This document shows positions 16,046 through 23,843 of a DNA stretch of 64,000 nucleotides, piece by piece. Positions within the stretch are counted from its first letter, which is position 1. The number at the start of each line of letters is the position of its first letter. Made by a program: the position numbers and the translations under genes. The stretch lies in assembly GCA_000720535.1 (NCBI GenBank), contig JOAZ01000001.1, positions 372,001 to 436,000 of the forward strand, written 5' to 3'. The DNA comes from Streptomyces halstedii. GTDB taxonomy: Bacteria > Actinomycetota > Actinomycetes > Streptomycetales > Streptomycetaceae. The notes below the pieces were generated by a model that worked only from the letters and a program-made list of their open reading frames with translations, ran no database searches and was not told where the DNA came from.

Positions 16046-17796
16046 CGCAGACGATCCGCACGCCGGAGGACCAGGACGAACCGGCCCTGCTCAGGGACCA
16101 GTTCCGCCAGCTCCTGCGCTACCGAGCCCTGCTCGCCGCGGGCGTCACCCTCGGTCTCCTGGGCGGCGCCTTCCTCGCCCTGGGCGGCGAGGACACCTAC
16201 ACGGCCACCGGCGAGGTCCAGGTCCGGTCCGCCACCGCCGACCCGTTCGCCACCGGGGCCTCCGCCGACAAGGGCATCAACATCGGCTCCGAGCGCCAGA
16301 CCGCCGTCAGCGACACGGTCGGCACCCTGGCCGCCCGCACCCTGGCGAAGAAGGGCGACAAGGTCCGCCCGCGCGCCCTGCTCGGCGACCTCCAGGTCAC
16401 CAACCCGCCCAACACCCTCACCCTGCGCTTCGCCTACACCACCACCGACCCCGCCCTGGCGAAGACCCGCGCGGCCGCCCTCGCCGACGCCTACCTCGAA
16501 ATCCGCCGTCAGCGCACCGAGGGCAGCATCGAGAACATGGCCGACGGCTACCGCGCCCAGCTCGAACCCCTCGTGGAACAGCGCGACCGGCTGGAGGAGC
16601 GGGCCACCGGGAGCGCGGTGGACGACACCGACGCCGCCCGCGCCAACCTCGTCGTCGCCATCTCCGAACTCAACCGGAAGATCGTCGAGCTGAAGGCCCT
16701 GGACACCACCCCCGGCTACCTCAACAAGGAGCCCGTCACCCCCACCCGGCCCACCGGCGCGGGCCTGCCGCTCCTGCTGGGTCTCGGCGGTGTGGTGGGC
16801 CTCGCGCTCGGGCTGCTGCTGTCCTGGGTACGGCTCGTCTTCGACCCCGCCGTACGCTCCCCCCGCGAGCTCGTACGGTCCCTGGGCGCGCCCCTTCTCG
16901 GCACCCTGCCCCGCGAGCGCGGGCCGGCGGGACCGTCCCTGCTCGCCATCGGCCGCAACGGCAGCAGGCTCGCCGAGGAGTACCGGGCGGTCGCCTTCCG
17001 GCTCGCCTACGACCCGGCGTTCGCCCGCTCCCGCCGCCTGCTGGTCACCGCCCCCCGCGGGGACAACGCGGCGGCCGCGGCCGCCGCCGCGAACCTGGCC
17101 GCCGCGTTCGCCGAGATGGGCCGCGAGGTGCTGCTCGTGGAGGCCGACCTGCGCACCCCGGCGCTCGCCGCCCGGCTGGGTTCCGCCGCCCGGGGGTCCC
17201 GCCCCCGCTGGGCCGCGCCCGGCGACGGGGAGGGCGGCTGGCCCGCCCACAGCCGCGCCCACGTCGAGGTACCCGGCTCCGGGGCCTTCACGCTGATCGC
17301 CGGGCGCCCGGTGGACAACGTGCCGCGCGCGCTGACCTCGGCACCCGTCGGGCACATCCTCTCCGAGGGTGACCGGTCCGGAGCCGTCGTCATCGTGCTG
17401 GCCCCGCCCGTCCTGTCGTACGCCGACGCCGTGGCGCTCGTCGACCGGGTCGAGGGCGTGATGATCGTCTGTGACCCCCGCGAGGTGCACCGCGGCGACC
17501 TGGAACGCATCCGCGAGGTCATCGGCGCCTCGGGCGGCACGGTCCTCGGCGCCCTGCTCCACCCGGCCCGTGGCCGCCGCGCCCGCCGGGAGGCCCGCCG
17601 CGAAGCGCGCCGAGACGCCCACAAGGACGGGCACAAGAAGCCCGGCCGACGGCGCGGTTCAGGCTCCCGGCCCGGCGACCCCGGCCCCAGGCCCGGACAC
17701 GACGGCGACGCCGGCGGCACGGACGGCACCACCGGCGACCCCACCGAGACCCTCGGCCTGCGCAGCCCCTTCGGCACCCCCGCCGGGCGCCCGTGA
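16042..17796 (+). CDS. Wzc/Wzz-like polysaccharide co-polymerase with degenerate P-loop
   Basis: The ATG at 16042 overlaps the glycosyltransferase stop. The 584-aa product has a Wzz chain-length domain with TM1 (residues about 31-48), a periplasmic-type helical part with coiled coil (EPLVEQRDRLEERATG) and TM2 (LPLLLGLGGVVGLALGLLLSW, about 235-258, quoted as a span). A cytoplasmic BY-kinase-like domain follows. The Walker A site is replaced by APRGDNAAAA (337-346): the GK(S/T) is absent. The second motif, VLLVEADLRTP, is kept. The tail is Arg/Lys/Gly-rich and lacks a tyrosine cluster. It probably sets chain length or export without kinase activity. The stop overlaps the flippase start. Confidence 0.88.
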   Translation: MTQTIRTPEDQDEPALLRDQFRQLLRYRALLAAGVTLGLLGGAFLALGGEDTYTATGEVQVRSATADPFATGASADKGINIGSERQTAVSDTVGTLAARTLAKKGDKVRPRALLGDLQVTNPPNTLTLRFAYTTTDPALAKTRAAALADAYLEIRRQRTEGSIENMADGYRAQLEPLVEQRDRLEERATGSAVDDTDAARANLVVAISELNRKIVELKALDTTPGYLNKEPVTPTRPTGAGLPLLLGLGGVVGLALGLLLSWVRLVFDPAVRSPRELVRSLGAPLLGTLPRERGPAGPSLLAIGRNGSRLAEEYRAVAFRLAYDPAFARSRRLLVTAPRGDNAAAAAAAANLAAAFAEMGREVLLVEADLRTPALAARLGSAARGSRPRWAAPGDGEGGWPAHSRAHVEVPGSGAFTLIAGRPVDNVPRALTSAPVGHILSEGDRSGAVVIVLAPPVLSYADAVALVDRVEGVMIVCDPREVHRGDLERIREVIGASGGTVLGALLHPARGRRARREARREARRDAHKDGHKKPGRRRGSGSRPGDPGPRPGHDGDAGGTDGTTGDPTETLGLRSPFGTPAGRP

Positions 17797-19040
17797 GAGC
17801 ACGTACCGCGATCGTCTGCTCGGTCGCGGACCAGGGCGTCGCCGCGCTGACCAACATCCTGGTCCTGGTCGCGGCGGCCCGGCTGTCCACCGTGGACGGC
17901 TTCGCCCGGTTCTCCGCCGTCTACCTCGTCTTCACCGTGCTGCTGGGCGTCTTCGGCGCTTACACCGGGCAGCCGCTGGTGCTGCGGCGCGGCGAGGGCG
18001 AGGAGACGCGCGGCGCGTGCCGATCGGCGGTCCTGTTCACCCTGCTCGCCGCGAGCGCCACCGGTCTCCCTCTCGCCGCCGTCTGCCTGCTGCTCCCCGG
18101 CGACACCGCGCACGCCCTGGTCATGCTGGGTCTGGTGCTGCCGATCGTGCTCGGCCAGGACACCCTGCGCTACGCCTTCTCCACCCTCCAGCTGCCCCAT
18201 CTCGCCCTGCTCGCCGACCTGGTGCGGCTCCTCGGCGTGCTGGGCGCGCTCACCGCGCAGTCCTACGGGGCGGGCGCGGCACGGCTCGTCCTCGTCTGGG
18301 GGCTGTCCGCGCTCCCCGCCCTGCTGCTCTCCGCCGCCCTGCTCCACCGCCGCACGGCCGGAACCCCGGTGCGGATCAGGGTCCTGCTCCGCCGCGGACA
18401 CCTGGGGCGGCGCTTCGTCGTGGAGTTCGGCGTCGGGAACGCGACCGGTCAGCTGTCCGTGCTCGGGCTCGGCGCCGTCGGCAATCCGCTGGTGGTCGGC
18501 GCCCTGCGCGGCGCGACCACCCTCTTCGGGCCGCTCAACGTGCTCTTCACCTCCGCCACCAGCTTCGGCCCGCCCCTGCTGGGCCGCCTCGCCGACGACC
18601 GGCGGCGCGTACGGGCCACCGCCGCCCTCGCCGCGGTCCTGGCCGCCACGGCCGCTGCCTGGGCCGCCACGCTGGCCCTGCTGCCCGACCCGGCGGGCCG
18701 CCGTCTGCTCGGTGACACCTGGCCCACCGCCGCCGCGCTGCTGCCCGCGACCGGCAGCCAGTACGCCGCCATGGCCGTCGGCACCTGCGGGCTGCTGGCC
18801 CTGCGGGTCCTGGACCCGCGCACCACCCTGGCCGTCCAGGTGGTCTTCTCCCTGCTCGCCGTCGTGTTCCTGACCGCCGGCTACGCGCTCGCCGGGGTGC
18901 CCGGGGCCGCCTGGGGACTCTGCCTGGGTTCCGTCTGCAAGGCCGTCGCCACCTGGACCCGGGTCGCCCGGCTGCGCCGGAACCCGGGACAGCCCTCAGG
19001 GGACCCCGTCAGCGCGAGCGCCGCCGGGAGCCGTCCCTGA
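17793..19040 (+). CDS. Polysaccharide repeat-unit flippase, Wzx-like
   Basis: This 415-aa polytopic protein has about 12 predicted helices and the MATE/PST arrangement of Wzx flippases (VADQGVAALTNILVLVAAARLSTVDGFARFSAVYLVF is the start of the first pair, given as a span at residues 10-46). It would turn the undecaprenyl-linked repeat unit to the outer face. The start is a GTG that overlaps the upstream stop (GTGA). Its last 32 bp overlap the convergent polymerase gene. Confidence 0.85.
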   Translation: MRARTAIVCSVADQGVAALTNILVLVAAARLSTVDGFARFSAVYLVFTVLLGVFGAYTGQPLVLRRGEGEETRGACRSAVLFTLLAASATGLPLAAVCLLLPGDTAHALVMLGLVLPIVLGQDTLRYAFSTLQLPHLALLADLVRLLGVLGALTAQSYGAGAARLVLVWGLSALPALLLSAALLHRRTAGTPVRIRVLLRRGHLGRRFVVEFGVGNATGQLSVLGLGAVGNPLVVGALRGATTLFGPLNVLFTSATSFGPPLLGRLADDRRRVRATAALAAVLAATAAAWAATLALLPDPAGRRLLGDTWPTAAALLPATGSQYAAMAVGTCGLLALRVLDPRTTLAVQVVFSLLAVVFLTAGYALAGVPGAAWGLCLGSVCKAVATWTRVARLRRNPGQPSGDPVSASAAGSRP

Positions 19041-20523
19041 AGCTGGCGACCAGCGCGAGGCAGAGCGCCGCCACGGCCAGCTTCCCCGCCGCCTGGAGCA
19101 GCGGGCCGCGCAGCAGGATGAAGGTGTATCCGGCGATCAGCGGCGCGGCCACGGCCAGCACACTGCCCGGCCCCGGTCCGGCCCGGGTCACCGCGAGCGC
19201 GTACCGGCGGTCCGTGCGGGCCGCCGCGTACCCGACCAGGGCCATGCCCCCGACCATGCCCGCGGCACCGAAGTCCACCCAGAGCTCCGTCCACAGCGGG
19301 GCGGAGAGGTTGGTCATGCTCATCCCCATCCACTCGCCCACCCGGACCCCCGTGTCCTCCGGCTTCCCGCCCCACACCGCGCGCGGCACGAAGAACAGGG
19401 CGGAGCCGCTCAGTTGGCGGCCGTAGGTGTGGCCGCTGGTGTCCACCCAGGAGATGGCGTTGGCGAACATCACCGTCTGGTCGTAGTCCTTCGTGGCCAG
19501 CGGCTCGAAGACGGAGGCGGACCGCACGGGCCGGTAGCCCTCGTCGTCGTACCGGAAGCGGTCCGCGTACGGGAACAGCACCAGCGCCCCCACCACCCCG
19601 GTGGCCAGCACCGACCGGTAGATCGCCGCACTGCTCGGGAACGCGGTGAACAGCAGCGACACCAGGACCGTGAGGAACCAGTAACGGGCATTGGAGATCG
19701 GGTTGTTGACGATCACGTTGAGGACGGCCAGGGCCGCCCACGCCAGCACCGTCGAGGGGGTGCGCCGGGCCCGGCGCGAGGTGGCCAGACGGCGGGTGTA
19801 GAAGAGCAGGGCCAGCAGCGCGGGCACGGTGCCGAAGCCCTTCAGGAAGGCCGACCCCACGTTGGACCCGTCCGAGGCCACCCCGCTCACCGCCACCGAG
19901 GCGCTGATCTCCTGCCGGCTGCTGAAGAAGATCTGCGGCCCGCCCAGCTTCATGACGTAGTAGCCGCTCGCCGCGAACGCCAGCACCACCAGCAGCCGCA
20001 GCCGCACCGGATGCGCGACCGCCGGACCGTGCCCGCCCCGGGCCGGCCGGCGGCGCGGCGGCCGGCGGGACGCCAGCAGCGCCCCCAGGTCGAACGCGGC
20101 ACAGCCCATCAGCACCATCGACACCGCCGTCACCAGGTCGGAGCGCGGCCCGACCATCGGCGTCGGAGTCTGCCCGATGACGGCCTGGGCGAACGGCGCG
20201 ACCCCCATCGCGATGTACACGAACATCCAGAACACGCCCTGGAGCAGGCGCCGTCGGGTGGACAGGATCATCGTGGCGAGCCGGGCCCCGGCATAGCAGG
20301 TCAGGACCAGTTGCAGCCAGTACGCGGTGTCCCGGGCGCCGGTGCCGGGCTGGGCGGCGACCAGGGCGGGCAGGAAGCAGACCAGCCCGAGGATGAGGGG
20401 CACCGCGAGCGCCCGCGAGAGCATCGCCCACGACAGCGACCTGCCCGGCGGTGCGGCCGGTGCCCGCCGGCCGGGCCCACCGTCCGGCGCGGGCGCGGAC
20501 ACAGCCTCGTGCACGGACGTCAT
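19009..20523 (-). CDS. O-antigen/exopolysaccharide polymerase-like membrane protein (Wzy-like)
   Basis: This 504-aa protein has about 11-12 predicted membrane helices. Between them is a large hydrophilic loop of the Wzy/EpsG kind (residues about 315-400, with PYADRFRYDDEGYRPV and GRQLSGSALFFVPRAVWGGKP). It lies between flippase and glycosyltransferase genes, which supports a role in joining repeat units on the outside of the membrane. Polymerases of this type share little sequence, so the call rests on topology and context. The start ATG at 20523 gives MTSVHEAVSAP. Confidence 0.75.
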   Translation of the reverse strand: MTSVHEAVSAPAPDGGPGRRAPAAPPGRSLSWAMLSRALAVPLILGLVCFLPALVAAQPGTGARDTAYWLQLVLTCYAGARLATMILSTRRRLLQGVFWMFVYIAMGVAPFAQAVIGQTPTPMVGPRSDLVTAVSMVLMGCAAFDLGALLASRRPPRRRPARGGHGPAVAHPVRLRLLVVLAFAASGYYVMKLGGPQIFFSSRQEISASVAVSGVASDGSNVGSAFLKGFGTVPALLALLFYTRRLATSRRARRTPSTVLAWAALAVLNVIVNNPISNARYWFLTVLVSLLFTAFPSSAAIYRSVLATGVVGALVLFPYADRFRYDDEGYRPVRSASVFEPLATKDYDQTVMFANAISWVDTSGHTYGRQLSGSALFFVPRAVWGGKPEDTGVRVGEWMGMSMTNLSAPLWTELWVDFGAAGMVGGMALVGYAAARTDRRYALAVTRAGPGPGSVLAVAAPLIAGYTFILLRGPLLQAAGKLAVAALCLALVASFRDGSRRRSR

Positions 20524-20645
20524 GGCCCCCCGATCGCCCGGTCCCGCCCGGTCTGCTGACCGATGAACACTCTAACGAACCAACCCACTTGAGGTGATGT
20601 GATGACTAGTCTGTGACCTGTCGGCCGAGGTTGAGGGGAACCCTG

Positions 20646-21815
20646 GTGAAGGTCCTGCACATCGTCACGCTGCACACCCCGGACCACGCGTTCGGCGGTC
20701 CCACCCGCGTCGCGCTGAACCTCTCGAAGGCCCAGCGCGCACACGGCGACGACGCCCGGATCATGGCGCTCGGCGACGGCTTCGACGGGCCTTTGCCCGG
20801 CGAGGTCGAGGGGGTGCCCGCGCACCTCTTCCAGGCCCGCCACCTGCTGCCCGCCTTCGAGGTCAGCGGCATCACCTCCGCCGCCCTGCTGCGCACCGCG
20901 CGCCGTATGATGCGCGGCGCCGACCTCGTGCACGTCCACCTGATGCGCGACCTGGTGACCCTGCCCGCCGCGCTGCTCGCCCTCGCCACCCGCACCCCGC
21001 TCGTCGTCCAGACCCACGGCATGGTCGACCCGACCGAGAAGCGGGTCGCCCAGCTCACCGACCTGCTCGGCGTCCGCACGGTGCTGCGCCGCGCCGACGT
21101 CGTGCTGCACCTGACCGAGCGGGAGCGGATCGACGTCGAGGCCGTCGCGGCGCCCGTCGCCCTCACCCGTACCGTACGGCTGGTCAACGGCGTACGGCCG
21201 CAGGAGCGCAAGCCCGCCCGCGAGCCGGGGCGGCCGCCGGTCGTCCTCTTCCTGGCCCGGGTCCAGGAGCGCAAGCGGCCCGAGGACTTCGTCGGCGCCA
21301 TGCCCGCCGTGCTGGCCCGCCACCCCGACGCCCGCTTCGTGCTGGCCGGGCCGGACACCGGGGCGCTGCCGTCCACCCTGGCCCTCGCCCGGAGGCTGGG
21401 GGTCCTGCACGCCCTGGACCAGGTGGGGCCGCTCGGCCACGAGGAGGTGCTGGAAGCCGGACGCCGGGCCGATGTGTACGTCCTGCCGTCGATCGAGGAG
21501 CCGCTCGGCGTCTCCGTCCTGGAGGCGATGTCCGTGGGTACCCCCGCCGTCATCACCCGCACCTGCGGCCTGGGCCCCGACGTGGCGGCGGCGGGGGCGG
21601 GCCGGGTCGTCGACAGCAGAGCCGGCGAGGACGCGGCCAACGCGGCGAAGGTCGCCGACGCGGTGCTGGAACTCCTGGAGCCGGAGGCCAACGACCGTGC
21701 GGGCAAGGCCGCGTGGGAACTGGTCAGCACCCGGTTCACCATCGACGCGGTGACCGGCACCCTCCGGCGGACCTACGAGGACGTGCTCCGCCGAAGACGC
21801 CGCGCCCAGTGCTGA
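20646..21815 (+). CDS. Glycosyltransferase family 4
   Basis: GTG at 20646 is chosen because GAGGGGAA lies 7-14 bases upstream and the product then starts VKVLHIVTLHTPDHAFGGPTRVAL like other GT4 enzymes. The 389-aa GT-B protein has the donor-side motifs VVLFLARVQERKRPEDFVGAM, VLAGPDTGAL and the EX7E region SIEEPLGVSVLEAMSVGTP. It probably adds a nucleotide-activated sugar to the growing repeat unit. The gene is divergent from the polymerase, with about 120 bp between them. Confidence 0.9.
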   Translation: MKVLHIVTLHTPDHAFGGPTRVALNLSKAQRAHGDDARIMALGDGFDGPLPGEVEGVPAHLFQARHLLPAFEVSGITSAALLRTARRMMRGADLVHVHLMRDLVTLPAALLALATRTPLVVQTHGMVDPTEKRVAQLTDLLGVRTVLRRADVVLHLTERERIDVEAVAAPVALTRTVRLVNGVRPQERKPAREPGRPPVVLFLARVQERKRPEDFVGAMPAVLARHPDARFVLAGPDTGALPSTLALARRLGVLHALDQVGPLGHEEVLEAGRRADVYVLPSIEEPLGVSVLEAMSVGTPAVITRTCGLGPDVAAAGAGRVVDSRAGEDAANAAKVADAVLELLEPEANDRAGKAAWELVSTRFTIDAVTGTLRRTYEDVLRRRRRAQC

Positions 21816-21888
21816 CCGGGACGGTCCACCGTGACCGGAAGGCGGCTCGTGGGACAAGCGCACGCGAATCCGGTGGTATTACTGGGGC

Positions 21889-22266
21889 ATGCAGGAAGAG
21901 ACGGCACGCTCCGCGATCGACACGTTCATCTCCGCGTTCAACGCCTCGGACGACAGCTATGTGACAGACCTGCTCTCCCAGGCCCTGACCTCGGACGTGG
22001 TCTTCTGGGGGCCGTTGGGCCGCAGCGAGGGAATCGCGGCCGTCGAGCAGTTCGTGCTGGACATCCGGCGCCACCCGGCGGGGACCGGCACGATGGTGCG
22101 CTGCTCGGCGGTGGACATGCCTGACGAGTGGGCCCGGTACCAGTGGGTCTTCACCACACCGGACGGAGGTCCCCGCCTGGCGGGAACGGACGTCGTCCAT
22201 CTGCGACGGAGCCTCATCGACCAGGTCATCGTCTTCGCGGGGGAGATCGAGCCCTCCGCCTCCTGA
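21889..22266 (+). CDS. Small SnoaL/NTF2-fold protein
   Basis: This 125-aa protein begins ETARSAIDTFISAFNASDDSYVTDLLSQ and continues with the NTF2-like pattern SDVVFWGPLGRSEGIAAVEQFVLDIRRHP and the strands MVRCSAVDMPDEWARYQWVFTT. No catalytic residues are plain. It is inserted between polysaccharide genes and convergent to the GT2 gene; a link to the glycan is not evident. Confidence 0.75.
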   Translation: MQEETARSAIDTFISAFNASDDSYVTDLLSQALTSDVVFWGPLGRSEGIAAVEQFVLDIRRHPAGTGTMVRCSAVDMPDEWARYQWVFTTPDGGPRLAGTDVVHLRRSLIDQVIVFAGEIEPSAS

Positions 22267-22284
22267 GTTGTTCAAAAGGCTGGC

Positions 22285-23112
22285 TCAACTCCGTCTTTTC
22301 TCACGGGACTTCAGGGCGATCTGCCACCGGTAGAAGCTCATCGCCAGCGCGAAGTCCAGCCCCGCCCGCCCGTCCAGGAAGCCCCGCCGGTAGACGTACA
22401 TGTAGGCGAAGGACACCAGCGGCTTGAACGGCGCCTTGTGGAAGAGCTGCCCCTGCCGGGACTTCACCTTCCGCACCTGCTCCTTGACGTCGGGGTGGTG
22501 CTCCAGCCACGCCTCCCAGTCCGAGTAGCGGTTGTGCCGCTCGAACCAGTCGGTCACCGGGTCGAGGTCCTGGTGCTCGATGGGGTTCCGCAGCGCCTCG
22601 AACGTCGCGGCCACCGGCTGGTAGTGCCCCTCCACCTCCCCGATCCCGGGCGCGTCCAGGTCCCCCACCTCGGGGTAGTGGCAGCGGGTGCGGTCGGTCA
22701 GCGAGCGCTTGCGGATGGTGTAGCCGTGCCGCAGCCGCTTCCCCGAGAACCAGTACCCCAGCGGGATGTCGTACGCCGCCGGCTTCGGCCGGGCCGGGCC
22801 GGCGAAGACCTGCCGCAGCTCCGCCAGCAGGCCGGGGCCGATCCGTTCGTCCGCGTCCAGCAGCAGGATCCAGTCCAGGTCCGTGCGGACGTTCTCCAGA
22901 CACCACTGCTTCTTGCGCGGATGGCCGCCGTCCCAGGTGTACGTGACCACCTCGGCCCCGCGCTCCTCGGCGATCTTCGCCGTGTCGTCCGTGCTGTGCG
23001 AGTCCACCACGACGACCGCCTCGAAGTGGCCGAGGACCGATCCCACCGCCTCGGCGATGTTCAGTGCCTCGTTCTTGGTGGGGATCACCACGGCGATGGG
23101 CAGCTTGCTCAA
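22285..23112 (-). CDS. Glycosyltransferase family 2 (WaaE-like)
   Basis: A TTG start at 23112 is chosen: GAAGGAGC lies just upstream, the stop of the lipoprotein gene overlaps it (TTGA), and the product then opens with SKLPIAVVIPTKNEALNIAEAV. The 275-aa GT-A protein has VVVDSHSTDDTAKIAEE and the metal-binding ILLLDADERIGPGLLAEL, as in WaaE/KdtX-type transferases. The C-terminal FLDGRAGLDFALAMSFYRW is typical of that group. It should add one sugar to the lipid-linked repeat. Confidence 0.88.
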   Translation of the reverse strand: MSKLPIAVVIPTKNEALNIAEAVGSVLGHFEAVVVVDSHSTDDTAKIAEERGAEVVTYTWDGGHPRKKQWCLENVRTDLDWILLLDADERIGPGLLAELRQVFAGPARPKPAAYDIPLGYWFSGKRLRHGYTIRKRSLTDRTRCHYPEVGDLDAPGIGEVEGHYQPVAATFEALRNPIEHQDLDPVTDWFERHNRYSDWEAWLEHHPDVKEQVRKVKSRQGQLFHKAPFKPLVSFAYMYVYRRGFLDGRAGLDFALAMSFYRWQIALKSREKRRS

Positions 23113-23843
23113 CGGGTCGCTCCTTCGGGCAGCCAGGCGTAGCAGCCTGTGGAGGTGAACGCGGTGGCGGACGCCGGGACGGTGAGTGACACCGGGCGGC
23201 CGGTGTCCGAGCTCCCGGCGGCGAGCTCCTTGCCCTTCGCCCCGGTCAGCCGCCACGCGCAGTCCTTGGTGGGGGAGGGGGCGCGGTAGCGGCCGGGCCG
23301 GAGCGCCGCGCTGGTGTGGGTGCCGTCCGGGTAGCCGAGCGCCGCCTCGTCCACCAGGTCCTGGTGCCGGGGGCAGAGATGGGCCACGGCGGGCTCCGCG
23401 TCGGCGACCTCACCGGTGACGACCGCCGCCACCGCGATGTCCCGGTCGGCCTTGACCAGGTAGCGGAGCCGGTCACAGGTCTCCTGGCCGGTCTGGAGCA
23501 CCGCCGCCGGGTCCATCCCTTGCGGCACGCGGTCGGTCAGGTACTCCTTCTGCGGCTTGCTGAAGGTGCCCGTGGCCGGGGTGATCTCGTCGGCGGGCAC
23601 CTTGGGGAGGTCAGGTGTCTCCGCGTCCTGCGGACCGGCCTCCCGCGCGTCCTCGCCCGCCGGTTCCCCGCCCGGCGCGCCGGACGGTCCGGGGACGGCG
23701 GGTGCGGTGACGGCGGGTGCGGAGGCGGCCGGTCCGGACGGCGTCCCGCCCGCCGCCGCCGGGCCGCCGCCGGACGAGCCGCAGGCGGCCAGCACCGCCG
23801 TCGCGAAGGCGACGGCGGCGCCGGCGAGGGCTGCACGCCTCAT
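23109..23843 (-). CDS. Putative lipoprotein
   Basis: This 244-aa product has a lipoprotein signal MRRAALAGAAVAFATAVLAAC with Cys at 21 in a LAAC lipobox, so it should be anchored to the outer face of the membrane. A Pro/Ala/Gly-rich linker (to about residue 80) precedes a domain with KVPADEITPATGTFSKPQKEYL and AAVLQTGQETCDRLRYLV, and a C-terminal WRLTGAKGKELAAG ... CYAWLPEGATR strand pair. No known enzyme domain is recognised. It is co-translated with the LamG gene upstream and the GT2 gene downstream, so it probably works at the surface in polysaccharide display. Confidence 0.8.
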   Translation of the reverse strand: MRRAALAGAAVAFATAVLAACGSSGGGPAAAGGTPSGPAASAPAVTAPAVPGPSGAPGGEPAGEDAREAGPQDAETPDLPKVPADEITPATGTFSKPQKEYLTDRVPQGMDPAAVLQTGQETCDRLRYLVKADRDIAVAAVVTGEVADAEPAVAHLCPRHQDLVDEAALGYPDGTHTSAALRPGRYRAPSPTKDCAWRLTGAKGKELAAGSSDTGRPVSLTVPASATAFTSTGCYAWLPEGATR

